From contig NZ_AUUU01000020.1 of NCBI RefSeq assembly GCF_002760435.1, positions 1-64,000 of the forward strand: a DNA stretch of 64,000 bases. Reading direction: 5' to 3'. The DNA comes from Clostridium sp. LS (lineage in GTDB: Bacteria; Bacillota; Clostridia; Clostridiales; Clostridiaceae). The position numbers and the translations under genes were made by a program. Under the pieces are notes generated by a model. It did not search any database, had not been told where the DNA came from, and saw only the letters and a program-made list of their open reading frames with translations. This document shows, in pieces, positions 45,957 through 54,504 of the stretch. Positions within the stretch are counted from its first letter, which is position 1, and every line of letters starts with the position of its first letter.

Positions 45957-47352
45957 CAAAACCATTAAAAGCGATTTTTATTTATTGGTTATAAAAATAT
46001 TTTCGTATACTTTTATATCAACGATAGTTGCATATGCACTTTTGGTTGTATTTTTATTTATATCTACTAATTATATGAAAACAGCGGACTACTATGAGAA
46101 ATATTTAAATGAAATAGAAGATGGAATTATAAGAAATATAGATTCGGTGCTTCAAGGGCGCTTGGTAGATTTGAATTCATATTCGGATAAAATCCAAGGG
46201 GAAGTTGTAGATATTAATGGGAATCATTTATTTGGAGATGCTGATATAGTAAATAAAAATATAGATGTATTAAAATCTATGGAGATAAATACAGTTAAAG
46301 ATAATTATGTATATAGATGTATACCGTTAGTACAAGACAATTGCATAAGATATATTTATGTCTTAAGAGCTCCCTTTGGATACATAACAAATAATATTCA
46401 TGAAAGGCCAGATATTGTAGCTATATATATTACTTTAATTGCATCTCCAGTTATTTTCTTTATCATGTATTTATTTCTATTCACAAAAAAGTTATATAAA
46501 TCTATATCAAAAAACATTCAAATATTACTTAATGCAGCAGGAGAAATATCAGAAGGAAATTATTTATTTGAAATTAAAGGACTTCAAGGAAAAGAATTTA
46601 AAACCATACAAGATTCGTTCAATAAGATGATAAATGCATTGAAAGAAACAATTGAAGGTTTATCTAAATTAGAAAATGAAAGAAAAATGATTACATCATC
46701 GATAGCACATGATATAAGAACTCCAATAACAGTAATAAATGGAGAGTTGGAACTCATAAGTGAATTAAAGGATGAAGAGAATTTTTCTATCGATGATTAT
46801 ATAGAAACAATTAAAAGAAATTGCGATAAAATGGTCAAGCTTACAGATAACCTATCTCTAATATATAAAGTAGATAATTTGAATTTTTTATTTAGGATAC
46901 AAAAAGTTGATTTAAATAAATTACTCATAGAAAAAAAGAGGGAGTTATTATCTTTAGCAAATAAGAAAAATATAGAATTTCAATTTGATGTGAACTTAAG
47001 TAAAAAATATTATATGTTGGATGAATCAATGCTAAATCGTGTATTAGATAACATACTGCATAATAGCCTTAGATTCACAAACAGTGGTAGGATAAAGCTG
47101 ATTGTATATGATGAGAATACTGAAGGCAGAATTTATTTTAAGTGCATAGATACCGGAACAGGCTTTAAAGAAAAAGATACACACAAATTATTTTCAGCAT
47201 TTTATCAAAGTGAGTCATACAAAAACCATTTTGGTTTAGGATTATATATAGCTAAAAAAATTGTTCAAAACTATCAAGGAGAAATTTCAGCATATAATAA
47301 CGAATATAATGGCGCTACAATCGAATTTTTTATAGTAGAATTGATGGATTAA
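45946..47352 (+). CDS. lanK: Sensor histidine kinase of the lantibiotic locus
   Basis: A 468-residue membrane kinase, partner of LanR. Two transmembrane segments (about 15-40 and 160-180) enclose an extracellular domain of about 120 residues that probably detects the lantibiotic. A HAMP-like region, the phosphorylated histidine H255 (SSIAHDIRTPITV) and the ATP-binding boxes N (LDNILHNSLRFT), G1 (CIDTGTGF) and G2 (FGLGLYIAK) follow. The start at ATG 45946, with GGGAGG upstream inside lanR, is preferred to the in-frame TTG at 45922. It belongs to the NisK/SpaK type by position and size. It ends the locus before a strong bidirectional terminator. Confidence 0.93.
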   Translation: MLSNKTIKSDFYLLVIKIFSYTFISTIVAYALLVVFLFISTNYMKTADYYEKYLNEIEDGIIRNIDSVLQGRLVDLNSYSDKIQGEVVDINGNHLFGDADIVNKNIDVLKSMEINTVKDNYVYRCIPLVQDNCIRYIYVLRAPFGYITNNIHERPDIVAIYITLIASPVIFFIMYLFLFTKKLYKSISKNIQILLNAAGEISEGNYLFEIKGLQGKEFKTIQDSFNKMINALKETIEGLSKLENERKMITSSIAHDIRTPITVINGELELISELKDEENFSIDDYIETIKRNCDKMVKLTDNLSLIYKVDNLNFLFRIQKVDLNKLLIEKKRELLSLANKKNIEFQFDVNLSKKYYMLDESMLNRVLDNILHNSLRFTNSGRIKLIVYDENTEGRIYFKCIDTGTGFKEKDTHKLFSAFYQSESYKNHFGLGLYIAKKIVQNYQGEISAYNNEYNGATIEFFIVELMD

Positions 47353-47371
47353 TTGAATAATATTAAAAAAA

Positions 47372-47424
47372 GAATCACACATTAAGTAGATTATATAATT
47401 ACCTTAATGTGTGATTCATAATTT
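47372..47424. terminator. Bidirectional terminator between lanK and amylase
   Basis: GAATCACACATTAAG (47372-47386) pairs perfectly with CTTAATGTGTGATTC (47403-47417); flanking A- and T-rich runs suit both strands. Confidence 0.88.
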
Positions 47425-47453
47425 TAGAGGAGTAAATTAAGTTTATATGAAAA

Positions 47454-49445
47454 TTATTGAGCTACAGAATAGTTATAGTTAGCTGAGTTGTTGCTATCCC
47501 AAGCCCCTGAATTACTCTTGAATGCCATATTTAAATCAGAGCTTCCTGATGGAAGGTTTATTGCTGCTGCCCATCTTCCATCAGATTGTTTAGTCATAGT
47601 AACATCTGCTGGATTTGTGAATCCGTTATATCCCCAATGTAAAGTTATTGAAGAGGAACCAGCCGCTAAGCTTCCATTATAGTATACAGTAGTTGATTTA
47701 CCTGCTGTTGGAGCAGGGTTAACTTGAACTGGAACTGATGATGACCATACTTGTAAGTGCCAATCTTTGCTGGAGTTATTATCCCAACTAGAGCCATTAG
47801 TAAAATCAAAATCTAGTTTTGTAGCTGATGAAGGGATTGTAATAGTTGCTGCCCAGAATCCATCTGAACGTTTAGTCATAGTAACATCTGTTGGATTTGT
47901 AAATCCATTATATCCCCAATGTAATTTCATTGAGCTTGAATTTGCTAAAGAACCGTTGTAGTATATTGTGAAACTGTTACCTTGAACTAGAGTACTGCTA
48001 TCATAGTCAACTTTATAACCTGAATGCGGTGCATAATTAACAGGTGGTGGAGGTGTTGATCCATCATAAAGAACAACTACTGAATTAGCAGGAATGTTTC
48101 CAGATATAGTTCCATTTGAAACAGTTAAAGTACAATTTGCACTACCTTTATTAGTATAAGTACCATTTGCTAAATTTGTAGGAGAGTTAACAGATGTGCT
48201 TCCTCCATCATTGATTATCACAGTACCAATACTTCCTCTATCTATTAACATTGTTGTATTATTGTTTGTCCATCTCAAGTATTCACTTTGTCCTATCATT
48301 GCATTATGGAATTTATTAATTGCTGCTATATCAGGATCTTTCCAAAGACCATCACCTTCAGCTCCTATACTGCCAGTAGGTCTGTCAAAGAATAATGGTG
48401 TAGTATTTGCACGAGCAGCAACTATAGCCCAGCCAAGTTTTCTTTGAGTATCTGTTAAAGATTTACTTGTTCCATCTTCATAAGTATCATGAGTCTCTAC
48501 AAAGTCTACTGCTTTAGTTGAATCAACTCCTCCTAAAGTAGTGCCAAGTGAACTTAAATTTGTTGAAGTTACTGCACTTCTCACTGAGCCGCCAAAATTA
48601 CTTGCAGTAACATTCATAAATGATTCATAAGCTCCAATATTATCTACTGATCCATCTTGTAAGATTTCACCATATATAAATAAATTTGATTTATTGTGCA
48701 GATTACCTAAAACGTTCGTCCAGTAATTTCCTGCCCAAGACTGATTGGAATCGATGCCGATATTAGTTTCAATATGCTTAGCTGCATCAAAACGGAATCC
48801 ATCAGCTCCCGCATCTACACATTGATTTAAGAAAGTAATTGCTTTATTTTGAACAGCAGAGCTTTGAGTATTTAAGTCCGGCATACCTATGCCTTTTTGT
48901 GTTATATCATATCTATTGTTCCAATTACTGCATTGTCCTTGATTATGATATAGGCTGGAATCTTGAAAGCTAGGATCTACACTGGAATCTAATTGATCTG
49001 GATTTCCGTTATTAGCCATATGATTCATTACTACATCTACAACAATTGAAATACCATATTTATCAGCTTCACTGCAGAGTGCCTTGAAGTCATCGTAGGT
49101 TCCAAGTTGGGCATTACCAACTGATTGATTTGTTGGCTGATATAATAACCACCATTGACTTGGATCTTTGCTTGTACTTTTTGTTCCCTGTACAGGAGAT
49201 ACCTGAACTGATTTATATCCTGCTGCTGCTATGTTTGGAAGCTCATTCTTTATAGTTGTAAAAGACCAGTCAAAGGCATGAAGAATGGTTCCATCTTTAG
49301 TATTGGATGGCAGAGCGGTACTGGTTGCAGCATAAGCTGCTGTTGAAATTCTTCCCGTGCTAAAATCTATAAAAGGCGCGGGGAGGAAGTTTAGGCTTAA
49401 GAATAAACCTGAAGCAATTAACCTGGATAATAATTTTTTTCTCAT
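47454..49445 (-). CDS. Secreted alpha-amylase (GH13) with two C-terminal starch-binding domains
   Basis: A 663-residue exported enzyme that cuts internal alpha-1,4 bonds of starch. The signal peptide (about 1-38) is followed by a GH13 barrel with the four classic regions: DVVMNH, GFRFDAAKH (nucleophile D220), YGEIL (acid/base E260) and FVETHD (D320). Two similar C-terminal modules with LHWGYNGFTNP(T/A)DVTMTK and FWAA/RWAA motifs are CBM25-type starch-binding domains. An upstream in-frame start at 49517 has no site; AGGAGTGATATCAAA before the ATG at 49445 fixes the start. A cre-like site lies 40 nt upstream. It is monocistronic and convergent with the lantibiotic locus. Confidence 0.95.
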   Translation of the reverse strand: MRKKLLSRLIASGLFLSLNFLPAPFIDFSTGRISTAAYAATSTALPSNTKDGTILHAFDWSFTTIKNELPNIAAAGYKSVQVSPVQGTKSTSKDPSQWWLLYQPTNQSVGNAQLGTYDDFKALCSEADKYGISIVVDVVMNHMANNGNPDQLDSSVDPSFQDSSLYHNQGQCSNWNNRYDITQKGIGMPDLNTQSSAVQNKAITFLNQCVDAGADGFRFDAAKHIETNIGIDSNQSWAGNYWTNVLGNLHNKSNLFIYGEILQDGSVDNIGAYESFMNVTASNFGGSVRSAVTSTNLSSLGTTLGGVDSTKAVDFVETHDTYEDGTSKSLTDTQRKLGWAIVAARANTTPLFFDRPTGSIGAEGDGLWKDPDIAAINKFHNAMIGQSEYLRWTNNNTTMLIDRGSIGTVIINDGGSTSVNSPTNLANGTYTNKGSANCTLTVSNGTISGNIPANSVVVLYDGSTPPPPVNYAPHSGYKVDYDSSTLVQGNSFTIYYNGSLANSSSMKLHWGYNGFTNPTDVTMTKRSDGFWAATITIPSSATKLDFDFTNGSSWDNNSSKDWHLQVWSSSVPVQVNPAPTAGKSTTVYYNGSLAAGSSSITLHWGYNGFTNPADVTMTKQSDGRWAAAINLPSGSSDLNMAFKSNSGAWDSNNSANYNYSVAQ

Positions 49446-49484
49446 TTTGATATCACTCCTAATAAATAAATTTTTGCTCACTTT

Positions 49485-49499
49485 TCGCAAACGGTTGCA
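49485..49499 (-). promoter_or_regulatory. Likely cre site (CcpA) of the amylase gene
   Basis: On the - strand this reads TGCAACCGTTTGCGA, close to the catabolite-response consensus TGNAANCGNTNNCA. It lies in the amylase leader, where CcpA binding would block transcription when glucose is plentiful. It differs from consensus at the last position. Confidence 0.65.
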
Positions 49500-49952
49500 C
49501 AAATGCGTGATGAACACGTATATTTAAAAATTAAAAAATAACATTTCACCATCCTTTCTTTAATGAATCATTTGATTTATAAAATAACCTTAAGGTTTTT
49601 TTATTGAATAGTTATAATGTTATTGTACAAGACAAATATAAAATTTTTCTAATGTCTTAGGAAATATTTTGTAGATATGGGCTTAATTTTTAAGCCTAGC
49701 TAGTTTATATTGGCTGTTTACATTGACAGCAATTGTTTCGTTCCTTATTTCTTTTTTATAAATAATACTACTGAATTATAATTATTTTATAATCAATCCA
49801 ATTAAATTTTGATATAAAGATAAAATTATTAATAATTGTTTGCAAAATCACAAAGACTATTTGTAGAAAGAAAAGATGTGTTGTTGAAAATACGGCTGAT
49901 TGAATATACAATTATATTTTGTAATTATATTCAAACTGTAAGGAGTATTTAA
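49500..49952. other. 453-nt gap between divergent amylase and YitT genes
   Basis: Contains AACCTTAAGGTT (49586-49597), a loopless palindrome followed by T, and a small hairpin GGCTTAA/TTAAGCC near 49680-49697. TTGACA near 49724 has no good -10 partner. Nothing else is recognised. Confidence 0.35.
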
Positions 49953-50816
49953 ATGGGAGCGTATTATTATAAGTATAAAGGAAATGTAGTTGATGTATTT
50001 TTTATATTTTTAGGCTGTATGATAGCATCTATGGGAGTAAATCTATTTTTAGTACATGCAAAGCTCCTAAGTGGTGGTGCTACAGGTATAGCTTTGATTT
50101 TGGAGTATACTCTTAGGATTCCAGCTGGTGTTGGTGTATTTATAATTAATATACCATTAATTATATTAAGCTATAAAAAATTTGATAGATGTTTTACTTT
50201 ATATACAACAATAGGAATGCTATGCTTTTCAGTTTCACTCATTATAACAAAACCTTTAGTATACCTAATTAACATGGAAAATGACTTACTTATTTTTTGT
50301 ATATATGGAGGAGTTCTATTAGGTATTGGTTTGGGAATAGTATTTTTGAGACATGGTTCAACAGGTGGACTTGATATTGTTATTATGTTAATAAGGAAAA
50401 AATACTCAAATTTTAATATAGGTGCTTTAGGATTTTCACTTAATCTAGTTATTGTTACGCTAGGAGCAATAATTTTTGGACTTCAACAAGCATTATATAC
50501 AATTATTTCACTGTTTATTCAAAGCATGGTTCTTGATAAAGTATTAAAGGGATTTAATAGTAGGAAGCTTCTTCTTATTGTAACTAGAAAAGAAGAGGAA
50601 ATTATTGAATATGTAATAAAGGATCTTAACCGCGGAATAACCTCATTATTTGCAGAAGGTGAGTACACTCATGACAAAAAGAAAATGCTTTATTGTATTG
50701 TAAGTTCACATCAAATGGTTGAATTAAAGACGGCTGTGCATAGAATTGACCCAAATGCATTTATAACAATAATTGATATATCAGAAGTCAGAGGAAAAGG
50801 ATTTTTAAATATTTAA
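49953..50816 (+). CDS. YitT family membrane protein (DUF2179 C-terminal domain)
   Basis: A 287-residue protein with five or six transmembrane helices (YitT_membrane, about residues 8-200), including GGATGIALIL and FLRHGSTGGLDIV repeats of the family, and a cytoplasmic C-terminal DUF2179 domain (about 220-280; ITSLFAEGEYTHDKKKMLYCIVS). The family is widespread in Firmicutes; some members are linked to transport, but the role is not settled. Start: AAGGAG upstream. It is monocistronic as far as seen and unrelated to its neighbours. Confidence 0.93.
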   Translation: MGAYYYKYKGNVVDVFFIFLGCMIASMGVNLFLVHAKLLSGGATGIALILEYTLRIPAGVGVFIINIPLIILSYKKFDRCFTLYTTIGMLCFSVSLIITKPLVYLINMENDLLIFCIYGGVLLGIGLGIVFLRHGSTGGLDIVIMLIRKKYSNFNIGALGFSLNLVIVTLGAIIFGLQQALYTIISLFIQSMVLDKVLKGFNSRKLLLIVTRKEEEIIEYVIKDLNRGITSLFAEGEYTHDKKKMLYCIVSSHQMVELKTAVHRIDPNAFITIIDISEVRGKGFLNI

Positions 50817-51007
50817 TTTTTTCATATGCCTGATAAAAAAGATAGAATTTGCATTAGTGTATATTGAACTAAGTAGAAAAACCATCTAAAACTAATGATA
50901 GGCAATTTAAATGTAGAGAAGTGGAATATATACATTGATGGAAAATTGAAACAAAATTCATTATGGGGTATAATGTGCCTTATGAGTATTAAGGAGGCAG
51001 CAAGGTT

Positions 51008-52741
51008 ATGCAAAATAATTTTAAAAAGGTATTTTTAATAGTTCCAATGATTCTATTTTTATGTATATCTTTTATGGGAACTATTGCAAAAGCAGAAGAT
51101 AAAGTAAATCAAAGTACAGTAGTAGAAGATAATAATAAAGATGTAACTAATTCTAGTTCGAATAATTTGGATACAAAGAGTGGAGTAGCAACCTCACCAA
51201 ATAGTTCGGGGACTAATTTACCAAAAACAGTGTCAAATACTGGGCTAGGTAATAATGCTGCAGGTGTATCATTAGTAGAAAAACTTCCAGCGTGGGAAAA
51301 TGTTCATGGAAAATTATATTATGTAACTAAAGATGGTGTCTTAAAAAAGACAGGCTGGTTTAAGGAAAAAGATGAAAATCCTAATGCAGCTAATGAAAAT
51401 GAGTATTATTTAGATAAAGATTATTCTGCGGTTACAGGATGGAAACAAATTGACAAGCTATGGTACTATTTTGATGAAGCTGGAGTTAAGCAAACTGGCT
51501 GGAAATATATTAATTATAACTGGTACCATTTAGATAAAGATGGAATAATGCAGACAGGCTGGTTTAAAGAAAATGGATATAAATATTATTCAAATGATGA
51601 AGGGATAATGTCTGTTGGGAAAAAGTACATAGGTAATAATTGGTACTTTTTTGGATCAAGTGGAATTCTTCAAACTGGATTTTATTTTAATGAAGGAAGA
51701 CTATATTATTCAGATGAAAGCGGGATAATGATTGCAGATCAATGGGTAAAGACAAAAAACAATAAGTATTATGTTAAGGCAGACAGCAGCCTCGCAACTG
51801 GTTATGCAATTATAGATAATGAAGCAGAAAATTTTGATTCAAGTGGCAAATACATAGGTCCTGCTGAAATGAAAGATTATCTATTTATTAAACATCTAAA
51901 TGTTGGAAGAGCTGATTGCGCATTCATTAAATTACCAAATGGAGAAACTGCACTAATTGATACTGGAACTCCAGAAACTTCCAGACAAGTAGTTAATTTT
52001 CTAAAGAATCAGAAGCTTAAAGAGGAAGATGGAAAAGGAATAATTGATTATATTGTAATTACTCATGGACATTCTGATCATATTGGTGGACTAGCCTCTA
52101 TTTTGGAAAATTTTAAAGTAAAAAAAGTTTATATGCCTGATAATGCAAAAATGAAAGATTGGTATTCTTACATAACAGTTACAAAAGAAAATGCTGCTGA
52201 TGTTCAAATGATGAAAAAAGATTATGAAGTTTACAATGATGCGGCAAAGGCCATGAAAGAAAGTAATATGGAATTTACGAATACAAAGAAAGATGACTTT
52301 ATAGATAAAGATAAAATCCTACAGTTCGTGGAGTCAGATAAAAACTTTGGACCAATAGGAAGCTCAAAAGCTGCAGGAGATTATTGGGGAATCAATGAAA
52401 ACTCAGCCATCGTATACTTAAATTATGGAGATTTGCAAGAGCTATTTACAGCTGATATGGAATGGAATTCAGAAAAAGATTTCTGGCAAAATGATTTATT
52501 AAAAGGAAGAAAAGTTGATGTATTAAAAGTACCTCATCATGGTTTTGATACATCGTCAACTTCAGATTTTATAAACTATTTGAAACCAGCTATAGGAGTA
52601 ATAAGCAGAGCTAAGGAAGACATTGAAAAGGGGAGCGCTTATAATAATTTAATTTCAAACGGAGTAAGCATTTACGAAACAAGTGAAAAAGATGGAGTTT
52701 CAATATATGCAACCCAAGAAAACTGGACCCTTGGAAAATAA
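51008..52741 (+). CDS. Secreted metallo-beta-lactamase-fold protein with cell-wall-binding repeats
   Basis: A 577-residue exported protein: signal peptide (about 1-29), a Ser/Asn-rich linker, six or more cell-wall-binding repeats (about 90-285; GWFKE.., GWKQIDKLWYYFDEAG, GWKYINYNWYHLDKDG), then a ComEC/Rec2-like metallo-beta-lactamase domain (about 295-575) with THGHSDHIGG (H353, H355, D357, H358), PHHGFDTSS and SENSAIVYLNYG-like region. The active-site ligands look intact, so it is probably a surface phosphodiesterase or hydrolase. Pneumococcal choline-esterase proteins combine the same two parts in the reverse order. Substrate is unknown. Start: AAGGAGG upstream. A giant hairpin follows directly. 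Confidence 0.87.
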   Translation: MQNNFKKVFLIVPMILFLCISFMGTIAKAEDKVNQSTVVEDNNKDVTNSSSNNLDTKSGVATSPNSSGTNLPKTVSNTGLGNNAAGVSLVEKLPAWENVHGKLYYVTKDGVLKKTGWFKEKDENPNAANENEYYLDKDYSAVTGWKQIDKLWYYFDEAGVKQTGWKYINYNWYHLDKDGIMQTGWFKENGYKYYSNDEGIMSVGKKYIGNNWYFFGSSGILQTGFYFNEGRLYYSDESGIMIADQWVKTKNNKYYVKADSSLATGYAIIDNEAENFDSSGKYIGPAEMKDYLFIKHLNVGRADCAFIKLPNGETALIDTGTPETSRQVVNFLKNQKLKEEDGKGIIDYIVITHGHSDHIGGLASILENFKVKKVYMPDNAKMKDWYSYITVTKENAADVQMMKKDYEVYNDAAKAMKESNMEFTNTKKDDFIDKDKILQFVESDKNFGPIGSSKAAGDYWGINENSAIVYLNYGDLQELFTADMEWNSEKDFWQNDLLKGRKVDVLKVPHHGFDTSSTSDFINYLKPAIGVISRAKEDIEKGSAYNNLISNGVSIYETSEKDGVSIYATQENWTLGK

Positions 52742-52747
52742 TATGAT

Positions 52748-53006
52748 ATACAACATGTGACCAGGATTTAAGCGTATAACAACCGAAATGAGATACATGT
52801 TTATTCCGCAGAACTATGAAAATGCCGCTGAAAGCACTAAAAAGGAAGGTTGTCACCAATTTAGCTTGCTCCAACTTTAGTTTGACAAGCTAAATCGGAA
52901 CAACCTTCCTTTAAGTGCTTTTAACAGCTCATTTTCAAATGTCTGCTCCATAAACATGTATCTCATTTCTACCTTGTATATACGCTTAAATCCAGTAAAT
53001 GTTGTA
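52748..53006. repeat. Giant imperfect palindrome (about 259 nt hairpin)
   Basis: The left arm (GGATTTAAGCGTATA, GAAATGAGATACATGTTTAT, AAAGGAAGGTTGT, ATTTAGCTTG) recurs inverted in the right arm (CAAGCTAAAT, ACAACCTTCCTTT, ATAAACATGTATCTCATTTC, TATACGCTTAAATCC), centred near 52877. It begins within 10 nt of the upstream stop codon. It has no reading frame. It could be a MITE, a structured RNA or a very large terminator; it is different in sequence from the 20785 element. Confidence 0.8.
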
Positions 53007-53034
53007 CGTATATTTGCATACTTAAGAAATAAAA

Positions 53035-53076
53035 AAACTCCCAATAAACCTCTTGCGTTTATTGGGAGTTTCTTTT
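53035..53076. terminator. Bidirectional intrinsic terminator
   Basis: AAACTCCCAATAAA (53035-53048) pairs perfectly with TTTATTGGGAGTTT (53058-53071), followed by CTTTT. It serves the + strand surface protein gene, and possibly the - strand small genes. Confidence 0.88.
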
Positions 53077-53200
53077 GGAAATAAGCACTAAATTAAAATG
53101 ATAAACTTTAGTGCCTGAGTATTATGGGGTACAGATATTATTCTATCCAGCAATGATAAAATTATTCAGAAGTTTAAGTAATTTTTTGTTTATTTTTAAA

Positions 53201-53461
53201 TTAATCTTCATCTACATCATTATTATCAGGAGAAAGCATATCTTGTGTATAATCAAATTCTGCATTAGATATGTTATTTACAACAATTGAGTCTACTGCT
53301 GGATTTGGCATGTTTATTGGGAAATCTACGCCAGTTCCACTTTCTACGTCTTCATCACTTGGGTGATAATTAGTTCTCATCTTTGGTAGATAAGGATTAA
53401 CAAAGGCATCGTTATCATCATCTCCTACATCAGAAGTAAAAGGTACTTTTTCTTTACTCAT
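53201..53461 (-). CDS. Small acidic disordered protein, paralogue 1 of 4
   Basis: An 86-residue very acidic protein, MSKEKVPFTSDVG..., with no signal peptide, cysteine or membrane segment; probably unstructured. It contains LPKMRTNYHPSDEDVESGTG, matching the NRPSEESIEKANG motif of paralogue 3, followed by a short P/S/V-rich tail. AGGAG 8 nt before the ATG fixes the start (an in-frame GTG lies 9 nt further up). The 20 nt before the ATG are identical to those of paralogue 2. I do not recognise a family. Most downstream of four co-oriented small genes. Confidence 0.72.
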   Translation of the reverse strand: MSKEKVPFTSDVGDDDNDAFVNPYLPKMRTNYHPSDEDVESGTGVDFPINMPNPAVDSIVVNNISNAEFDYTQDMLSPDNNDVDED

Positions 53462-53484
53462 AATAATCACTCCTAGTTTAATTT

Positions 53485-53715
53485 TTACATTAAATCACTG
53501 TATTTTGATTCATCATCATCACCATCAGCGTTTACATCAATAAGTTCTGTATCTAAGTTTGTTCTAGAAATATTTGCATTATTTTTACTCCTAGCATTCC
53601 TTTCACCTGAATCAGTAGTCTTTCCTATATTTTCATTATTAGAAATTTCTTCAGATAATTTTTCAGCAGAAACATCTGTTGGAGTAGGAATATACGTTTT
53701 CTTTTCTTCATTCAT
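53485..53715 (-). CDS. Small hydrophilic disordered protein, paralogue 2 of 4
   Basis: A 76-residue hydrophilic protein, MNEEKKTYIPTPTDVS..., rich in Asp, Glu, Asn and Ser with no predicted export signal. It shares the short basic/acidic start (M-S/N-K/E-E-K) with its neighbours but lacks a clear copy of the R/H-P-S-E/D motif. The ATG at 53715 is preceded by the same AGGAGTGATTATT as paralogue 1, evidence of a shared origin at least of the leader. No family recognised and no function proposed. Confidence 0.68.
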   Translation of the reverse strand: MNEEKKTYIPTPTDVSAEKLSEEISNNENIGKTTDSGERNARSKNNANISRTNLDTELIDVNADGDDDESKYSDLM

Positions 53716-53771
53716 AATAATCACTCCTAGTTATAGTCAATATTTATTTTAAATTTATATATGAATAGTTC

Positions 53772-53984
53772 TTACATTAAAGTATCAGGCTTGGAAGAAT
53801 TTAAACCATTTGCTTTTTCAATGCTTTCTTCACTTGGACGGTTGTCAGCCTTTGAACTTGGAAGATAAAGTTTCTTTAATTTTTCGATATCAGAAGCACC
53901 AGGTTCTGATGAATGAACTTCTGGGATTTGTTCTTGTGGGGTAAGGTTTTGTGCTTGACCATATGGATTTTTTTCTTTACTCAT
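53772..53984 (-). CDS. Small hydrophilic disordered protein, paralogue 3 of 4
   Basis: A 70-residue protein, MSKEKNPYGQAQNL..., with a central LKKLYLPSSKADNRPSEES and the ending NSSKPDTLM. The RPSEE-x-x-E motif and NSSKP tail are shared with paralogue 4 (SRPSEGVGEG, NSSKPHP), and LP-x(6-8)-P-S-E/D-E/D with paralogue 1. AGGAGGG lies 7 nt before the ATG. No signal peptide, cysteine or membrane segment. Unknown family; the motif conservation suggests a binding peptide rather than a fold. Confidence 0.7.
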   Translation of the reverse strand: MSKEKNPYGQAQNLTPQEQIPEVHSSEPGASDIEKLKKLYLPSSKADNRPSEESIEKANGLNSSKPDTLM

Positions 53985-54008
53985 ATTAATCCCTCCTAAA
54001 TTTTTGAA

Positions 54009-54275
54009 TTATTTTCTATATGAATTATATTCTTTGAATTCAAAGGCTTCATCATTATTCTCAGTTATAGAGCCAGTTACGGGATGTGGTTTAGAAGAAT
54101 TTGAATTATTTTTCCCTTCCCCTACACCTTCAGATGGACGCGAATAAATCTTTGAGTGCAACTGATTATTTTGATTTGCTTTATGGGTATTTGGATTTTC
54201 AGTTGTTGTAGTGGTGATATTTTCCACAGTGTAATCTTCAGGTGCTGGATTAGAGTATCTGTTTTCCTTACTCAT
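54009..54275 (-). CDS. Small hydrophilic disordered protein, paralogue 4 of 4
   Basis: An 88-residue protein, MSKENRYSNPAPEDY..., Thr/Asn-rich with a central SRPSEGVGEG and NSSKPHPVTGS, ending in an aromatic/basic EYNSYRK. It is the most upstream of four tandem genes. AGGAG stands 8 nt before the ATG. It has no signal peptide. The four genes have intergenic gaps of 23 to 56 nt and no terminators between them, so they likely form one transcript. Function unknown. Confidence 0.7.
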   Translation of the reverse strand: MSKENRYSNPAPEDYTVENITTTTTENPNTHKANQNNQLHSKIYSRPSEGVGEGKNNSNSSKPHPVTGSITENNDEAFEFKEYNSYRK

Positions 54276-54504
54276 AGCATCACTCCTAAAATAATAATTT
54301 TAAAATTAATCTGTAGTTCTATTTCTTTAAAGCTACAACATAACAAAATAAGCAAAAGATTAGTTACATTTTATTATTTGAAAAAATAACATTATTAATG
54401 CATGAAATATTTAGATTTCATATAAAAACGCTGGTAAAATTATTTTATGTAATGATATAACTATCTTTGGATGAGTTATATTGTATTAGGTAGGAAGGGA
54501 TTTT

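Noticed and set aside
49586-49605. AACCTTAAGGTT plus T-run as an intrinsic terminator
   Set aside because: The palindrome has no loop, so a stable hairpin is unlikely, and no gene ends just before it.
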